DNA from: Paenibacillus sp. PAMC 26794
Lineage (GTDB): Bacteria; Bacillota; Bacilli; Paenibacillales; Paenibacillaceae
Assembly (NCBI RefSeq): GCF_000316035.1
Contig: NZ_ANHX01000029.1
Span: 124,001-188,000 of the forward strand
Reading direction: 5' to 3'
DNA length: 64,000 bases
Part shown: positions 44,121 to 51,688 of the stretch, piece by piece
How positions within the stretch are numbered: the stretch's first letter is position 1
Layout of the letters: each line of letters starts with the position of its first letter
Notes under the pieces: model-generated
The model's input: only the letters and a program-made list of their open reading frames with translations
Databases searched by the model: none
Told to the model about the DNA's origin: nothing
Position numbers and translations under genes: made by a program

Positions 44121-45437
44121 ATGATGAATATCTTTTTTGAAATTCTGTGCAACCTGACCGTGGCGGGAAGTATCGTTTCTGTTTGTATTTTGGCACTACG
44201 ACTTATACCCGTATCTGTTTTTCCGACCAAGTGGCTCTACAGACTCGGTAAACTGGCTATCTTGTTTTATCTCTTCCCGGTATCTCTTGGACTTTCATGG
44301 CTTTTGGATATTGCATTCCAAACGACATCAACTATACCAGGTACGGAGAATGCAGCAGCTTCGGGTGTACTTGCAGAAACGTTTATCCCGGAACAAACCA
44401 TCTCGGTAACCACAGCCTGGTTCTTGTTATGCGTCTGGGGTATTGGAGTCATCAGTTTTTCTGCATGGCAGGTGTACTGTTATAGAAGATTTTTGAATGA
44501 TTTATCTCGTACACGTACCCCGGTCCTCTGTCATAGTGAAGCAGCTATACAGCTACCATTAATCAAAGAGGCTTTGGGTCTCAAACGCAATATCACGCTT
44601 GCTCACAGCACGCTAGTACGAAGCCCTATACTGGTTGGCTTGTTTAAACCCACGATATATCTGCCACCCGAAAATACGGTGAAAATGGACATCAGCATGG
44701 TAATTCATCATGAGTTGTTACATCTAAAACATAAAGATCTGTGGGTCAAGGCTTTGACCTTGGGGGTTAGTGCCCTGCACTGGTTCAATCCCCTGATTCA
44801 TATGATTCGCCGGGACATTCATACCTGGAGCGAGTTGGCCTGTGATGAAGATGTGGTGAAAGAGATGTCCCATGAAGAGCGAAGACGATATGGTGAGACA
44901 ATTTTAAATGTGATGGCGGGAACCAAGCAAATGCCTGCTCAATTTTGTTCGTCCCTATCGGGTGAAGGCAAACAATTAAAAAGGAGATTGATGATTATGT
45001 TTAATGTAAAGAAACTGAAAAAGAAACATTGGATGATAAGTATGGGAGCCCTCCTGCTTATTACAGGAGTAAGTACGTCCACCGCCGTATGGGCATCAAA
45101 CCATACGGTTAAAGTAGAGGCCCATGCTACTGAAGCTGTGCCTGTTCCTTCTACGGATGGCTCTCCTAAAATCGTAGCTTCTCCCAACAAGGTCGGAATT
45201 TCCGAAGCTGTAACTGCTCCTTCTACTTCCGAAACTCCTGAGATCGTGGCTCTCCCTGAGGATGAAGTTTCCGAAGCTGTGACAGTTCCGGCTGCTACTG
45301 TTCCTTCTACTACTGAACCTTCTGAGGCTAAAGTTGTAGCATCAGCCACTGTTCCTTTTACCGGTGAATCTCCTGAAATGGTAGCTCTCCCTGGGGATAA
45401 GGTTTCAGTAACTGTACCTGCTCCTTCAGAAAAATAA
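44121..45437 (+). CDS. BlaR1/MecR1-like M56 metalloprotease with repetitive tail
   Basis: 438 residues. Membrane segments near 14-30, 44-66, 98-118 and 303-325 surround the zinc motif HELLH (197-201) and ELACDEDVV, as in BlaR1. On sensing a signal such a protease cleaves the BlaI repressor. The C-terminal penicillin-binding domain of BlaR1 is missing. In its place is a 110-residue extracellular tail rich in Pro, Ser, Thr, Val and Glu with imperfect repeats (SEAVTAPSTSETPEIVALPE, then SEAVTVPAATVPSTTEPSE). The signal is therefore not a beta-lactam through this domain. Start at 44121 or 44124. Confidence 0.85.
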   Translation: MMNIFFEILCNLTVAGSIVSVCILALRLIPVSVFPTKWLYRLGKLAILFYLFPVSLGLSWLLDIAFQTTSTIPGTENAAASGVLAETFIPEQTISVTTAWFLLCVWGIGVISFSAWQVYCYRRFLNDLSRTRTPVLCHSEAAIQLPLIKEALGLKRNITLAHSTLVRSPILVGLFKPTIYLPPENTVKMDISMVIHHELLHLKHKDLWVKALTLGVSALHWFNPLIHMIRRDIHTWSELACDEDVVKEMSHEERRRYGETILNVMAGTKQMPAQFCSSLSGEGKQLKRRLMIMFNVKKLKKKHWMISMGALLLITGVSTSTAVWASNHTVKVEAHATEAVPVPSTDGSPKIVASPNKVGISEAVTAPSTSETPEIVALPEDEVSEAVTVPAATVPSTTEPSEAKVVASATVPFTGESPEMVALPGDKVSVTVPAPSEK

Positions 45438-45472
45438 CCTATCGTTAAGAAGCAATAGCCATCCTTATATGC

Positions 45473-45517
45473 AAACAGGACGAAGCATAGATCATAGATC
45501 TCCGCTTCGTCCTGTTT
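45473..45517. terminator. Bidirectional terminator
   Basis: AAACAGGACGAAGC pairs perfectly with GCTTCGTCCTGTTT (14 bp); TTTTTC follows a few bases later on the plus strand. It separates the BlaR1-like gene from the convergent YdcF gene. Confidence 0.8.
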
Positions 45518-45537
45518 CCGTTTTTCTGTCATGTGCA

Positions 45538-46284
45538 TTAGATAAATGTTTTGATCGTAGCAAAATATTCACGGATCATGTTGACGGGTTTCAGATAACC
45601 CGGTGACGGGGCAGATATGCCGTATTCTGCCGCATAACCGTTCTTGGCAGCGATATACTTGGATCGAAACATATGATAGTCACTGGTGACAATCATGATC
45701 TCGGGGTGCTCTAACCCGGATTCAAGAATGATTTTTTTGGAAAAGGCCAAATTCTCCTGTGTACTTGTGGAGCGATCTTCCATAATGACTTGGGCGGGGT
45801 TAATCCCCTGTTCAATCAAATAGTTTTTCATGGCAAGCGCTTCAGGAATGGATTCTCCAGGTCCCTGCCCACCCGATACAATGACCGGTGTCTGAGGATG
45901 GCTGCGAATGTAGTCCAGACTGGCATCCAACCTTTGTTTCAGGGTCAATGACAATTCCGTTCCACGGATACCCGAACCCAGAATGATAACATAGTCCGCT
46001 TCTTCCGGATCATTCGCACCAAGCTGTGTGAATACAAGGGCTTCAATAATGACAAAAGAGACGGCAACCACGCCAAATCCGGTAAGGATAATCCGTTTCA
46101 GAATAACATGCTTCTGATAGTCGATCCGTCTTAGCACGATAAAAGCCACCGTGATCATTCCGAAAAACATGACTGGGAATCTTTGGCCCCAGAAGGCCAG
46201 AAATGCCACAAAACATGCCAACAGGACAAGATCAATGATCAGTCCATTTTTTTGTAAGAACTTTTTTATCAAATCCGTAGACAC
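45538..46284 (-). CDS. YdcF/SanA-type membrane protein (DUF218)
   Basis: 248 residues. Two or three N-terminal membrane segments are followed by a DUF218 domain: YVIILGSGIRGTE, QRLDASLDYIR, PVIVSGGQGPGES and NLAFSKKIILESG come in the family order. Relatives (ElyC, SanA) affect cell-envelope integrity in other bacteria, with no settled reaction. The start may be the GTG at 46284 or, judging by the distance to AAGGAG, the TTG at 46272. Confidence 0.85.
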   Translation of the reverse strand: MSTDLIKKFLQKNGLIIDLVLLACFVAFLAFWGQRFPVMFFGMITVAFIVLRRIDYQKHVILKRIILTGFGVVAVSFVIIEALVFTQLGANDPEEADYVIILGSGIRGTELSLTLKQRLDASLDYIRSHPQTPVIVSGGQGPGESIPEALAMKNYLIEQGINPAQVIMEDRSTSTQENLAFSKKIILESGLEHPEIMIVTSDYHMFRSKYIAAKNGYAAEYGISAPSPGYLKPVNMIREYFATIKTFI

Positions 46285-46322
46285 TCCTTCTTGTACCCGC
46301 TATTCCGCAAATCACTTATTAT

Positions 46323-46649
46323 TCAAGCTGTTATTATCGTTAGTTGCGGCCATTGTTCCTGCCAGCGCTTTTTGACCGACCACTTTGAATTGCCCGTCTC
46401 CTCACGAAGCTGTTGTTCGAGCTGTATGTCTCGCTCCTCACGCAAGTCTTGCGCATCATAATAGACAACATCAATATCGCTGTGAAGTTCACGAAGATCA
46501 TATCCATGCAGAACATCCCAGATATAATTACGAATATATCCTGCACCTATGTAACTTTGAGGCAAATGGAGACTACGAACTCTCCGCAGGTCATGCATTA
46601 ATTGCTCGTGTTGGATGATCGTCTGAATGAATGGGTTCTCATATAACAT
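46323..46649 (-). pseudogene. Nucleotidyltransferase-family gene with in-frame internal deletion
   Basis: 108 residues. The start (MLYENPFIQTIIQHEQLMHD) and the motif GAGYIRNYIWD ... SDIDVVYYD match the N-terminal half of a bacterial nucleotidyltransferase-like family (COG3575 type) of about 190 residues. After SKWSVK the sequence jumps to KRWQEQWPQLTII, which resembles that family's C-terminus. About 80 residues are missing without a frameshift. GGAGG 5 nt before the ATG is intact. The product could still be made but would lack much of the fold. Confidence 0.6.
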
Positions 46650-46796
46650 ATCTGCCTCCTGCGGTATACCTCGTTGTCCTCTTATTGCTGTTAACCTTCG
46701 TTCCAATATATCATGTTTACCTATCTGCAATAAAATGAACAACGCTTGAACATCCTCTGTACAACTTCGAATCTCTGATTAATCACAACCAAATAA

Positions 46797-46832
46797 CCCA
46801 TAAACAGCTTCGGTTATCCGAATGTTTATGGG
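46797..46832 (-). terminator. Terminator of the AraC/GyrI gene
   Basis: On the minus strand CCCATAAACA pairs with TGTTTATGGG and TTATTTGG follows. It lies 32 bp after the stop codon at 46864. Confidence 0.7.
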
Positions 46833-46863
46833 CTACAATGATCGAGTTCGTAACGGTTAAAAT

Positions 46864-47709
46864 TTATTTAATCGGTATCCAGATTTGTGGCGGTTGATTG
46901 GGGCCCGGGTATACTTCCAGCTCCGGCATATATGCGTGCTCATACGGGTTGGATGGAAACCATTCCGAAATAATCCGTTTCCACAGAAGCTGCATACTTT
47001 CAGGCATCGGGCCTTCTACTTCAAATACACTCCATTTGGAAGCAGGCATGGTGAAGCTTGATAATCCTTCCGGTACTTCACCATCGTAAGTCGTAGCAAT
47101 CCAGTATTGCATCTGTTTCTCCTGAATTTCACTCTGATCCACAACGACACCGAGTAAACCTGGAATATCCCCGTTGTTCAGTTCAAATAAACGATCCTCT
47201 GTACCGCTCGTCCACGCTTCCTGCCACATCTTCCCGATGCCTTGCAGATGTTCTCCATCTGCATATGAGAAAGTCTGCTCTACTCCGACCAACGTAAATT
47301 CGGGATGTTCAACGATTTTATATTTCATCGGTTCTGCTCCTTTTAGACTCACTTGAATCACCAGACGATTATACGATTGGATAGCGTTACCATTCTTACG
47401 AGCCTCACTAGGTGCGATCCCATGTTGTCTACGAAATGCTTTGGAGAAGGATTCTGGTGTGTCGTAACCGTATTTAAACGCCAGATCAATGATTTTGTGA
47501 TCACTTTGAAGCAGCTCATGTGCCGCCAGTGTCAACCGTCTGCGTTTTATGTATTCGCCCACAGTAACATCTGTTAATAAGGCAAAGGTACGCTGAAAAT
47601 GAAAAGGAGAGATATGGGCCTGCGCTGCAATCTGCTCCATCGTCATATTTTCGAGTAAGTGGTCTTCCATATATTGAATAGCGACCTGTAATGCGTTGAT
47701 CCAGTTCAT
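46864..47709 (-). CDS. AraC-family regulator with GyrI-like ligand domain
   Basis: 281 residues. The N-terminal 100 residues are a two-part AraC DNA-binding domain (MEQIAAQAHISPFHFQRTFAL and DLAFKYGYDTPESFSKAFRR). The rest is a GyrI-like small-molecule-binding domain ending with YPGPNQPPQIWIPIK. This combination is common among regulators of drug efflux and stress genes (Rob-like, BmrR-like ligand domain). AAGGAGTGA precedes the ATG. No efflux gene is next to it, so the target is unknown. Confidence 0.88.
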   Translation of the reverse strand: MNWINALQVAIQYMEDHLLENMTMEQIAAQAHISPFHFQRTFALLTDVTVGEYIKRRRLTLAAHELLQSDHKIIDLAFKYGYDTPESFSKAFRRQHGIAPSEARKNGNAIQSYNRLVIQVSLKGAEPMKYKIVEHPEFTLVGVEQTFSYADGEHLQGIGKMWQEAWTSGTEDRLFELNNGDIPGLLGVVVDQSEIQEKQMQYWIATTYDGEVPEGLSSFTMPASKWSVFEVEGPMPESMQLLWKRIISEWFPSNPYEHAYMPELEVYPGPNQPPQIWIPIK

Positions 47710-47787
47710 GTAATAATCACTCCTTGATGTCTAATATAACTGAAAAACAACGCCATAACCTGTCCTGTTGTGCTCTCGTTTGTCCGA

Positions 47788-48396
47788 TTATTTTACCCGG
47801 CGAACACTTCCGGTCACTCCATGTTGAAGCTGTACATTGGTAAAAGTAACCGTCGTCCCCTGCCCAATGGGGGATTGGGCAACAATGCCAACTTTGATCT
47901 CTTCCGGGCAGTCGAGTCCGAAATAACGAACGAGCTTCCACTTCTCTCCATCTTGAGAATAATGGAAAGCAAAGCTGTTGCCTGCCCGGGCTACACGTAA
48001 ATAAGGCTTATTAACGTCTACAGGTGCTGATACACAATCATCCGAGTTACCACGAGTAACAACACTAAGAATGGACGGCTGTTCTTCAAAATACTCAAAG
48101 CAGACTTTAGCCCAATTCGTATCATCCACCCTCACCATCAGGCAGCCGGAGTCATACTGTTCTTTCATGTCCACCTGTACTTGAGTGACGATGCTGAAAT
48201 CTCCCTTGACTATCGTATGTAAAAATGGAGCTGAAGCTTTCACCGGCTCACCTCCCGGATCAATGAAAAAGTCACTGATTGGCGAAACGGTTATCGTTAC
48301 TTTGCCGTCTTCAATGGACCAATCTGTTGGCTCGTTCAGCCATCCCAGGTTGGCAGATAATGTTTGACCTGAACAATGTTCGAATAGATTCGTCAT
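47788..48396 (-). CDS. DUF1349-family protein
   Basis: 202 residues of a beta-sandwich (concanavalin-like) fold. WLNEPTDWSIEDGKVTI, KASAPFLHTIVKGDF, YDSGCLMVRVDDTNWAKVC and HYSQDGEKWKLVRYF are family segments. Such proteins may bind carbohydrate; the function is not known. No signal peptide, so it stays in the cytoplasm. The ATG at 48396 follows AAGGGTG. It lies before the AraC/GyrI gene on the same strand. Confidence 0.8.
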   Translation of the reverse strand: MTNLFEHCSGQTLSANLGWLNEPTDWSIEDGKVTITVSPISDFFIDPGGEPVKASAPFLHTIVKGDFSIVTQVQVDMKEQYDSGCLMVRVDDTNWAKVCFEYFEEQPSILSVVTRGNSDDCVSAPVDVNKPYLRVARAGNSFAFHYSQDGEKWKLVRYFGLDCPEEIKVGIVAQSPIGQGTTVTFTNVQLQHGVTGSVRRVK

Positions 48397-48574
48397 GTGA
48401 CACACCCTTTGTGTTGGAGTATAAGTTTTCTAATTTCTCTATTTGTATTCGATATGTATCATGGTTAATCCTGTATGTTTTACTCAAATATCCCACCCTC
48501 GATATCGTACACTGATATCTCCGCATGATCACTTCTTGGGATCGATGATAAAATCAAATTTCTTCATAATGGGC

Positions 48575-49117
48575 TCAGTCACGTGTGCACGGTTGGATAA
48601 TACGTTCGTCCCAGACTTGTACCTCAATATATCGTTCCGGCCCCTTATCACCTTTACGGTTCCAGTCCTGAGGCCAACCATAGAACTGAATAACTTCCAT
48701 GATTTCATCCTTGGTATAGATCTGCTTACGATAAGGTTTAGCATCGTCAAACCTCATTGTTGGAAACAAGTCCCCGCAGGTAAAACTCACAACTTCAACT
48801 GGAAGGTCAACCCACGGAATGATTACATGATCGGGTTCTGAATACCAGGACAACAGCCACTCGCATGCACCGAGCGTCAGATAATGGGGATATGATTGTA
48901 CCGGCTTCCCACCTTTGGCAACAAACTGCTCATAAGCCCTTTGTTCAAGTGTTCTGCGAATTGTCATGTAATCTGCGGGTCGCCGACTTGCAAAGTTCCG
49001 TCCCTGAAGACGAATCTTCTGGGTAACTGTTTCTGCTTCATCCGCAGACAGGCTGGAGAGATTTCTGAAAGGACCAAGACTTTGTTCAAAATAATGATAG
49101 GCATTCCAGTTGTTCAT
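48575..49117 (-). CDS. Conserved hypothetical protein
   Basis: 180 residues, soluble and aromatic-rich. I recall close relatives in Bacillus and Paenibacillus but no function. The sequence contains an RRTLEQRAYEQFVAKGGKP segment, a TLGACEWLLSWYSEP segment and a conserved-looking end (DKGPERYIEVQVWDERII). AGGAGG precedes the ATG. It is a single gene by context, divergent to the YnzG-type gene. Confidence 0.72.
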   Translation of the reverse strand: MNNWNAYHYFEQSLGPFRNLSSLSADEAETVTQKIRLQGRNFASRRPADYMTIRRTLEQRAYEQFVAKGGKPVQSYPHYLTLGACEWLLSWYSEPDHVIIPWVDLPVEVVSFTCGDLFPTMRFDDAKPYRKQIYTKDEIMEVIQFYGWPQDWNRKGDKGPERYIEVQVWDERIIQPCTRD

Positions 49118-49274
49118 ACATTCTCCTCCTTTGCACAGGATAGATTTGGGCTTTCGAAATCAGTTGATAGAGATCGTCACTCTTTATTATTAATAAGGTA
49201 ATTTTATCCAAAATATGATAAACTGGACATACGAGATTACTTCAATAATTTGAATCACAACAGGAGGTCATCCT

Positions 49275-49541
49275 ATGTTTGGTGTTAACGTGAAAAAAGT
49301 AGAAGATCAACTGGTCATCCGCTGGCAGTTCTCCAAAATTGAAATTCCCATCACACATATCACATCGGTCACCCTGGATGATACGTACGGTGGCAGCGAA
49401 CCATCCGCCATTCGGATCGGTCCAGTCAATGGCACAAGCGAGAGGATTCTGATCCGCACAGTGAATCAATCGTACATTTTATTCACTTCCAGCGTGACTT
49501 TACATACCAATATCCAAGCTATGCTACACCCGTCAAACTAA
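49275..49541 (+). CDS. SunI/YnzG-family small protein (UPF0457)
   Basis: 88 residues. MFGVNVKKVEDQLVIRWQFS, the strand IEIPITHITSVTLDDTYGG and IRIGPVNGTSERILIRT fit the YnzG/UPF0457 group, related to the sublancin immunity protein SunI. SunI has an N-terminal membrane anchor that is not present here. GGAGG precedes the ATG. No bacteriocin gene is near, so immunity is unlikely; function unknown. Confidence 0.8.
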   Translation: MFGVNVKKVEDQLVIRWQFSKIEIPITHITSVTLDDTYGGSEPSAIRIGPVNGTSERILIRTVNQSYILFTSSVTLHTNIQAMLHPSN

Positions 49542-49597
49542 ATGATTGTTCAACTTCTAGGGTGATCGGTTCCACTTACATATGTGCGCTACCAACA

Positions 49598-49650
49598 AAT
49601 GAAGCGTTAGTATTCGCATGAATTCTTACAGCGAATACTAACGCTTCATT
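49598..49650. terminator. 20-bp perfect hairpin between convergent genes
   Basis: A 20-base arm (49598-49617) pairs perfectly with 49631-49650, leaving a 13-nt loop. Real T-tracts are missing on both sides, but position and stem strength suggest it ends transcription of the YnzG-type gene and of the long minus-strand operon, or blocks exonucleases. Confidence 0.7.
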
Positions 49651-49749
49651 GATTCCAATTCAAGTTCCCCTCCAAACAACAACACCAACAACAATACAGG
49701 ATCACATCATCAAATCACAAATGTACTGCAACCCTTATAACAGACCTGA

Positions 49750-50760
49750 TTAACCCACTACACCAGAACGTTCAATACTCTCCACGAAATAACGTTGCAC
49801 AAACAGATACAAAATAATCAGCGGTGCAATAGCCAGCAAAATGCCTGTATCCACAATCATCGCCACATAGTTCGGATCGGCCTTGATGCCCGAGTTCGAG
49901 CCAAAGCCCATCAGCTGCGGAATCAATTGGTTCGCCTGAGCCGGTAAAGAAGCCACCTTCAGTGAGATCAGTGGACTTTCACTCATGAATAATGCCGAAT
50001 AAAAGGTATCGTTATACTGCCATACAAACGAGAACAAAATGACCGTAATCAGCGGCGAGATTGCATTGGGCAGCATGATTCGAGCAAACGTTTTGAATCC
50101 ACCTGCGCCGTCAATCAGTGCGGCCTCCTCGATTTCCTTTGGCATGCCCTTGAAGAACTGACGGAAGATATAGATGAACAACCCCGCCTTCAGTCCTCCC
50201 GCTGTAGCCGCCGTAATCATGGAAGGCCAATACGTATTCAGCAGATTGATTCCATTCTTTCCCGAGAACAACTGAATGATGCCCATAAAGTCAAAGCTGC
50301 GGAAATGCAGATACATCGGCACCATGAGCGTACTTGTCGGCACCAGAATTGTCAGAATCACCAGCAAAAAGAGCACATTGCTACCCGGAAACGAAAACCG
50401 GGCGAAGCCGTATCCGGCAAGTGCACAGGATATCGCTGTCAGAAGCGTCGTGATGGTAACGAACAATAACGTGTTCGCCAACAGAGGCAGGTAATCCAAC
50501 ACTTGCGCCGCTAGCCGGATATTATCCAGCGTAAAATGCTGAGGAATCATATAAATCGTTGGATTGTAAATATCCTGTTTATCCTTGAACGCAACTGACA
50601 CTTTGAGAAATAACGGGTACAAAATAATAAATGAAATGCCGATGACCAGTGCATATCTGAATATGGAATAGAGAAGATCCGATGTTTTGTTTCGCACCCG
50701 ATGCATGTGATAATTCTGCTTCGGAACTACCACCATGCGATCTGTCCCTGATGCAGCCAT
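49750..50760 (-). CDS. Carbohydrate ABC importer permease (MalG type), second pair
   Basis: 336 residues, six membrane segments after a polar head of about 30 residues. The ATPase-contact loop is KEIEEAALIDGAGGFKTFAR and the end YLFVQRYFVESIERSGVVG is typical. The loop after segment five is long (AQANQLIPQLMGFGSNSG region), which is unusual. GGGAGG precedes the ATG. It follows its partner permease by 28 bp and is the last gene of the long block. Confidence 0.87.
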   Translation of the reverse strand: MAASGTDRMVVVPKQNYHMHRVRNKTSDLLYSIFRYALVIGISFIILYPLFLKVSVAFKDKQDIYNPTIYMIPQHFTLDNIRLAAQVLDYLPLLANTLLFVTITTLLTAISCALAGYGFARFSFPGSNVLFLLVILTILVPTSTLMVPMYLHFRSFDFMGIIQLFSGKNGINLLNTYWPSMITAATAGGLKAGLFIYIFRQFFKGMPKEIEEAALIDGAGGFKTFARIMLPNAISPLITVILFSFVWQYNDTFYSALFMSESPLISLKVASLPAQANQLIPQLMGFGSNSGIKADPNYVAMIVDTGILLAIAPLIILYLFVQRYFVESIERSGVVG

Positions 50761-50788
50761 AATCTGAAGCCTCCCTTAATGTTAACCG

Positions 50789-51688
50789 TCAGTTGTAGTG
50801 AACCCGCCGTGACAACACCCAGCCTACTATGATCAATACAAGACCAATCACCAGTGTATACAGCCAGGACATCGCCGAGCTTAAGCCAAAGTTCTGCGTT
50901 TTGAATGCGGTTTGGTAGATGGCCTGTGTGACTGGACTCCCGGCAAATGAATCAATGATCGTATAGATGACATTTGTCAGAATCAACGGACTGACCATGG
51001 GAAATGTAATTTTCCAGAATGATTCGTAAGCTGTCGCCCCTTCGATCTTCGCAACCTCGTACATCGATCCCGGCACCGATTGCAACGCGGCGAGGAAGAT
51101 CAAAATCTGAACGCCAGAGCTGCTAATAATCTCATAGATCCGCATGATGGCTTCTACAATGTAATCCACATAGGCCATCGGTAATCCCACATCCGCCAGC
51201 ATCCGCACAATGGATACCACGTTGAACGAAGCACCGCCATCGGCTGATGCATCCACCGCACTCGCATCCCCCATCAGATTGATTAATCCCGCAGACTCGG
51301 CTGCTGCGACTGCACTGGAAGCCAGAATTACCGGCAGGAAAAAGATTGCACGTGCCATCGTTCTGCCTCTGAACTTCTGGTTAAGCAGTGTCGCCGTAAA
51401 CAGACTGAAGAACAAAATCATCGGCACATTCAGTACCATCGCTCCAACCGAGTCGACCAGAATCCGGTTGAACGTCGCATCAACCAGAAGCGCATCCTTG
51501 AAATTTTTAAATCCAACGTATTCCAGAACGTATCCGCCCGGAGCAACAGACAGGTTACTCAGGCTGAACCGAATCGATTGCAGAAGCGGTGTGGCAAAGA
51601 GGAAGATGAAACCGATCAGCCACGGCGATATAAATGCAAGTCCAAGCAGCGCTCTCCGTGACTTCAGCGATAATCGAATGGTTCTCAT
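50789..51688 (-). CDS. Carbohydrate ABC importer permease (MalF type), second pair
   Basis: 299 residues with six membrane segments; FISPWLIGFIFLFATPLLQS starts the first and the ATPase-contact loop is SMYEVAKIEGATAYESFWKI. An extra stretch around NLMGDASAVDASADGGASF lies between segments three and four and looks like an extracellular insertion. The gene overlaps the end of the DUF5696-type gene by 4 bp. With the permease at 49750 it makes a second pore complex in the same operon as the pair at 56364 and 57230. Confidence 0.87.
   Translation of the reverse strand: MRTIRLSLKSRRALLGLAFISPWLIGFIFLFATPLLQSIRFSLSNLSVAPGGYVLEYVGFKNFKDALLVDATFNRILVDSVGAMVLNVPMILFFSLFTATLLNQKFRGRTMARAIFFLPVILASSAVAAAESAGLINLMGDASAVDASADGGASFNVVSIVRMLADVGLPMAYVDYIVEAIMRIYEIISSSGVQILIFLAALQSVPGSMYEVAKIEGATAYESFWKITFPMVSPLILTNVIYTIIDSFAGSPVTQAIYQTAFKTQNFGLSSAMSWLYTLVIGLVLIIVGWVLSRRVHYN

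Noticed and set aside
48529-48750. 73-codon minus-strand frame inside the hypothetical gene region
   Set aside because: Overlaps the end of the clear gene at 48575-49117 in another frame and has no start signal.
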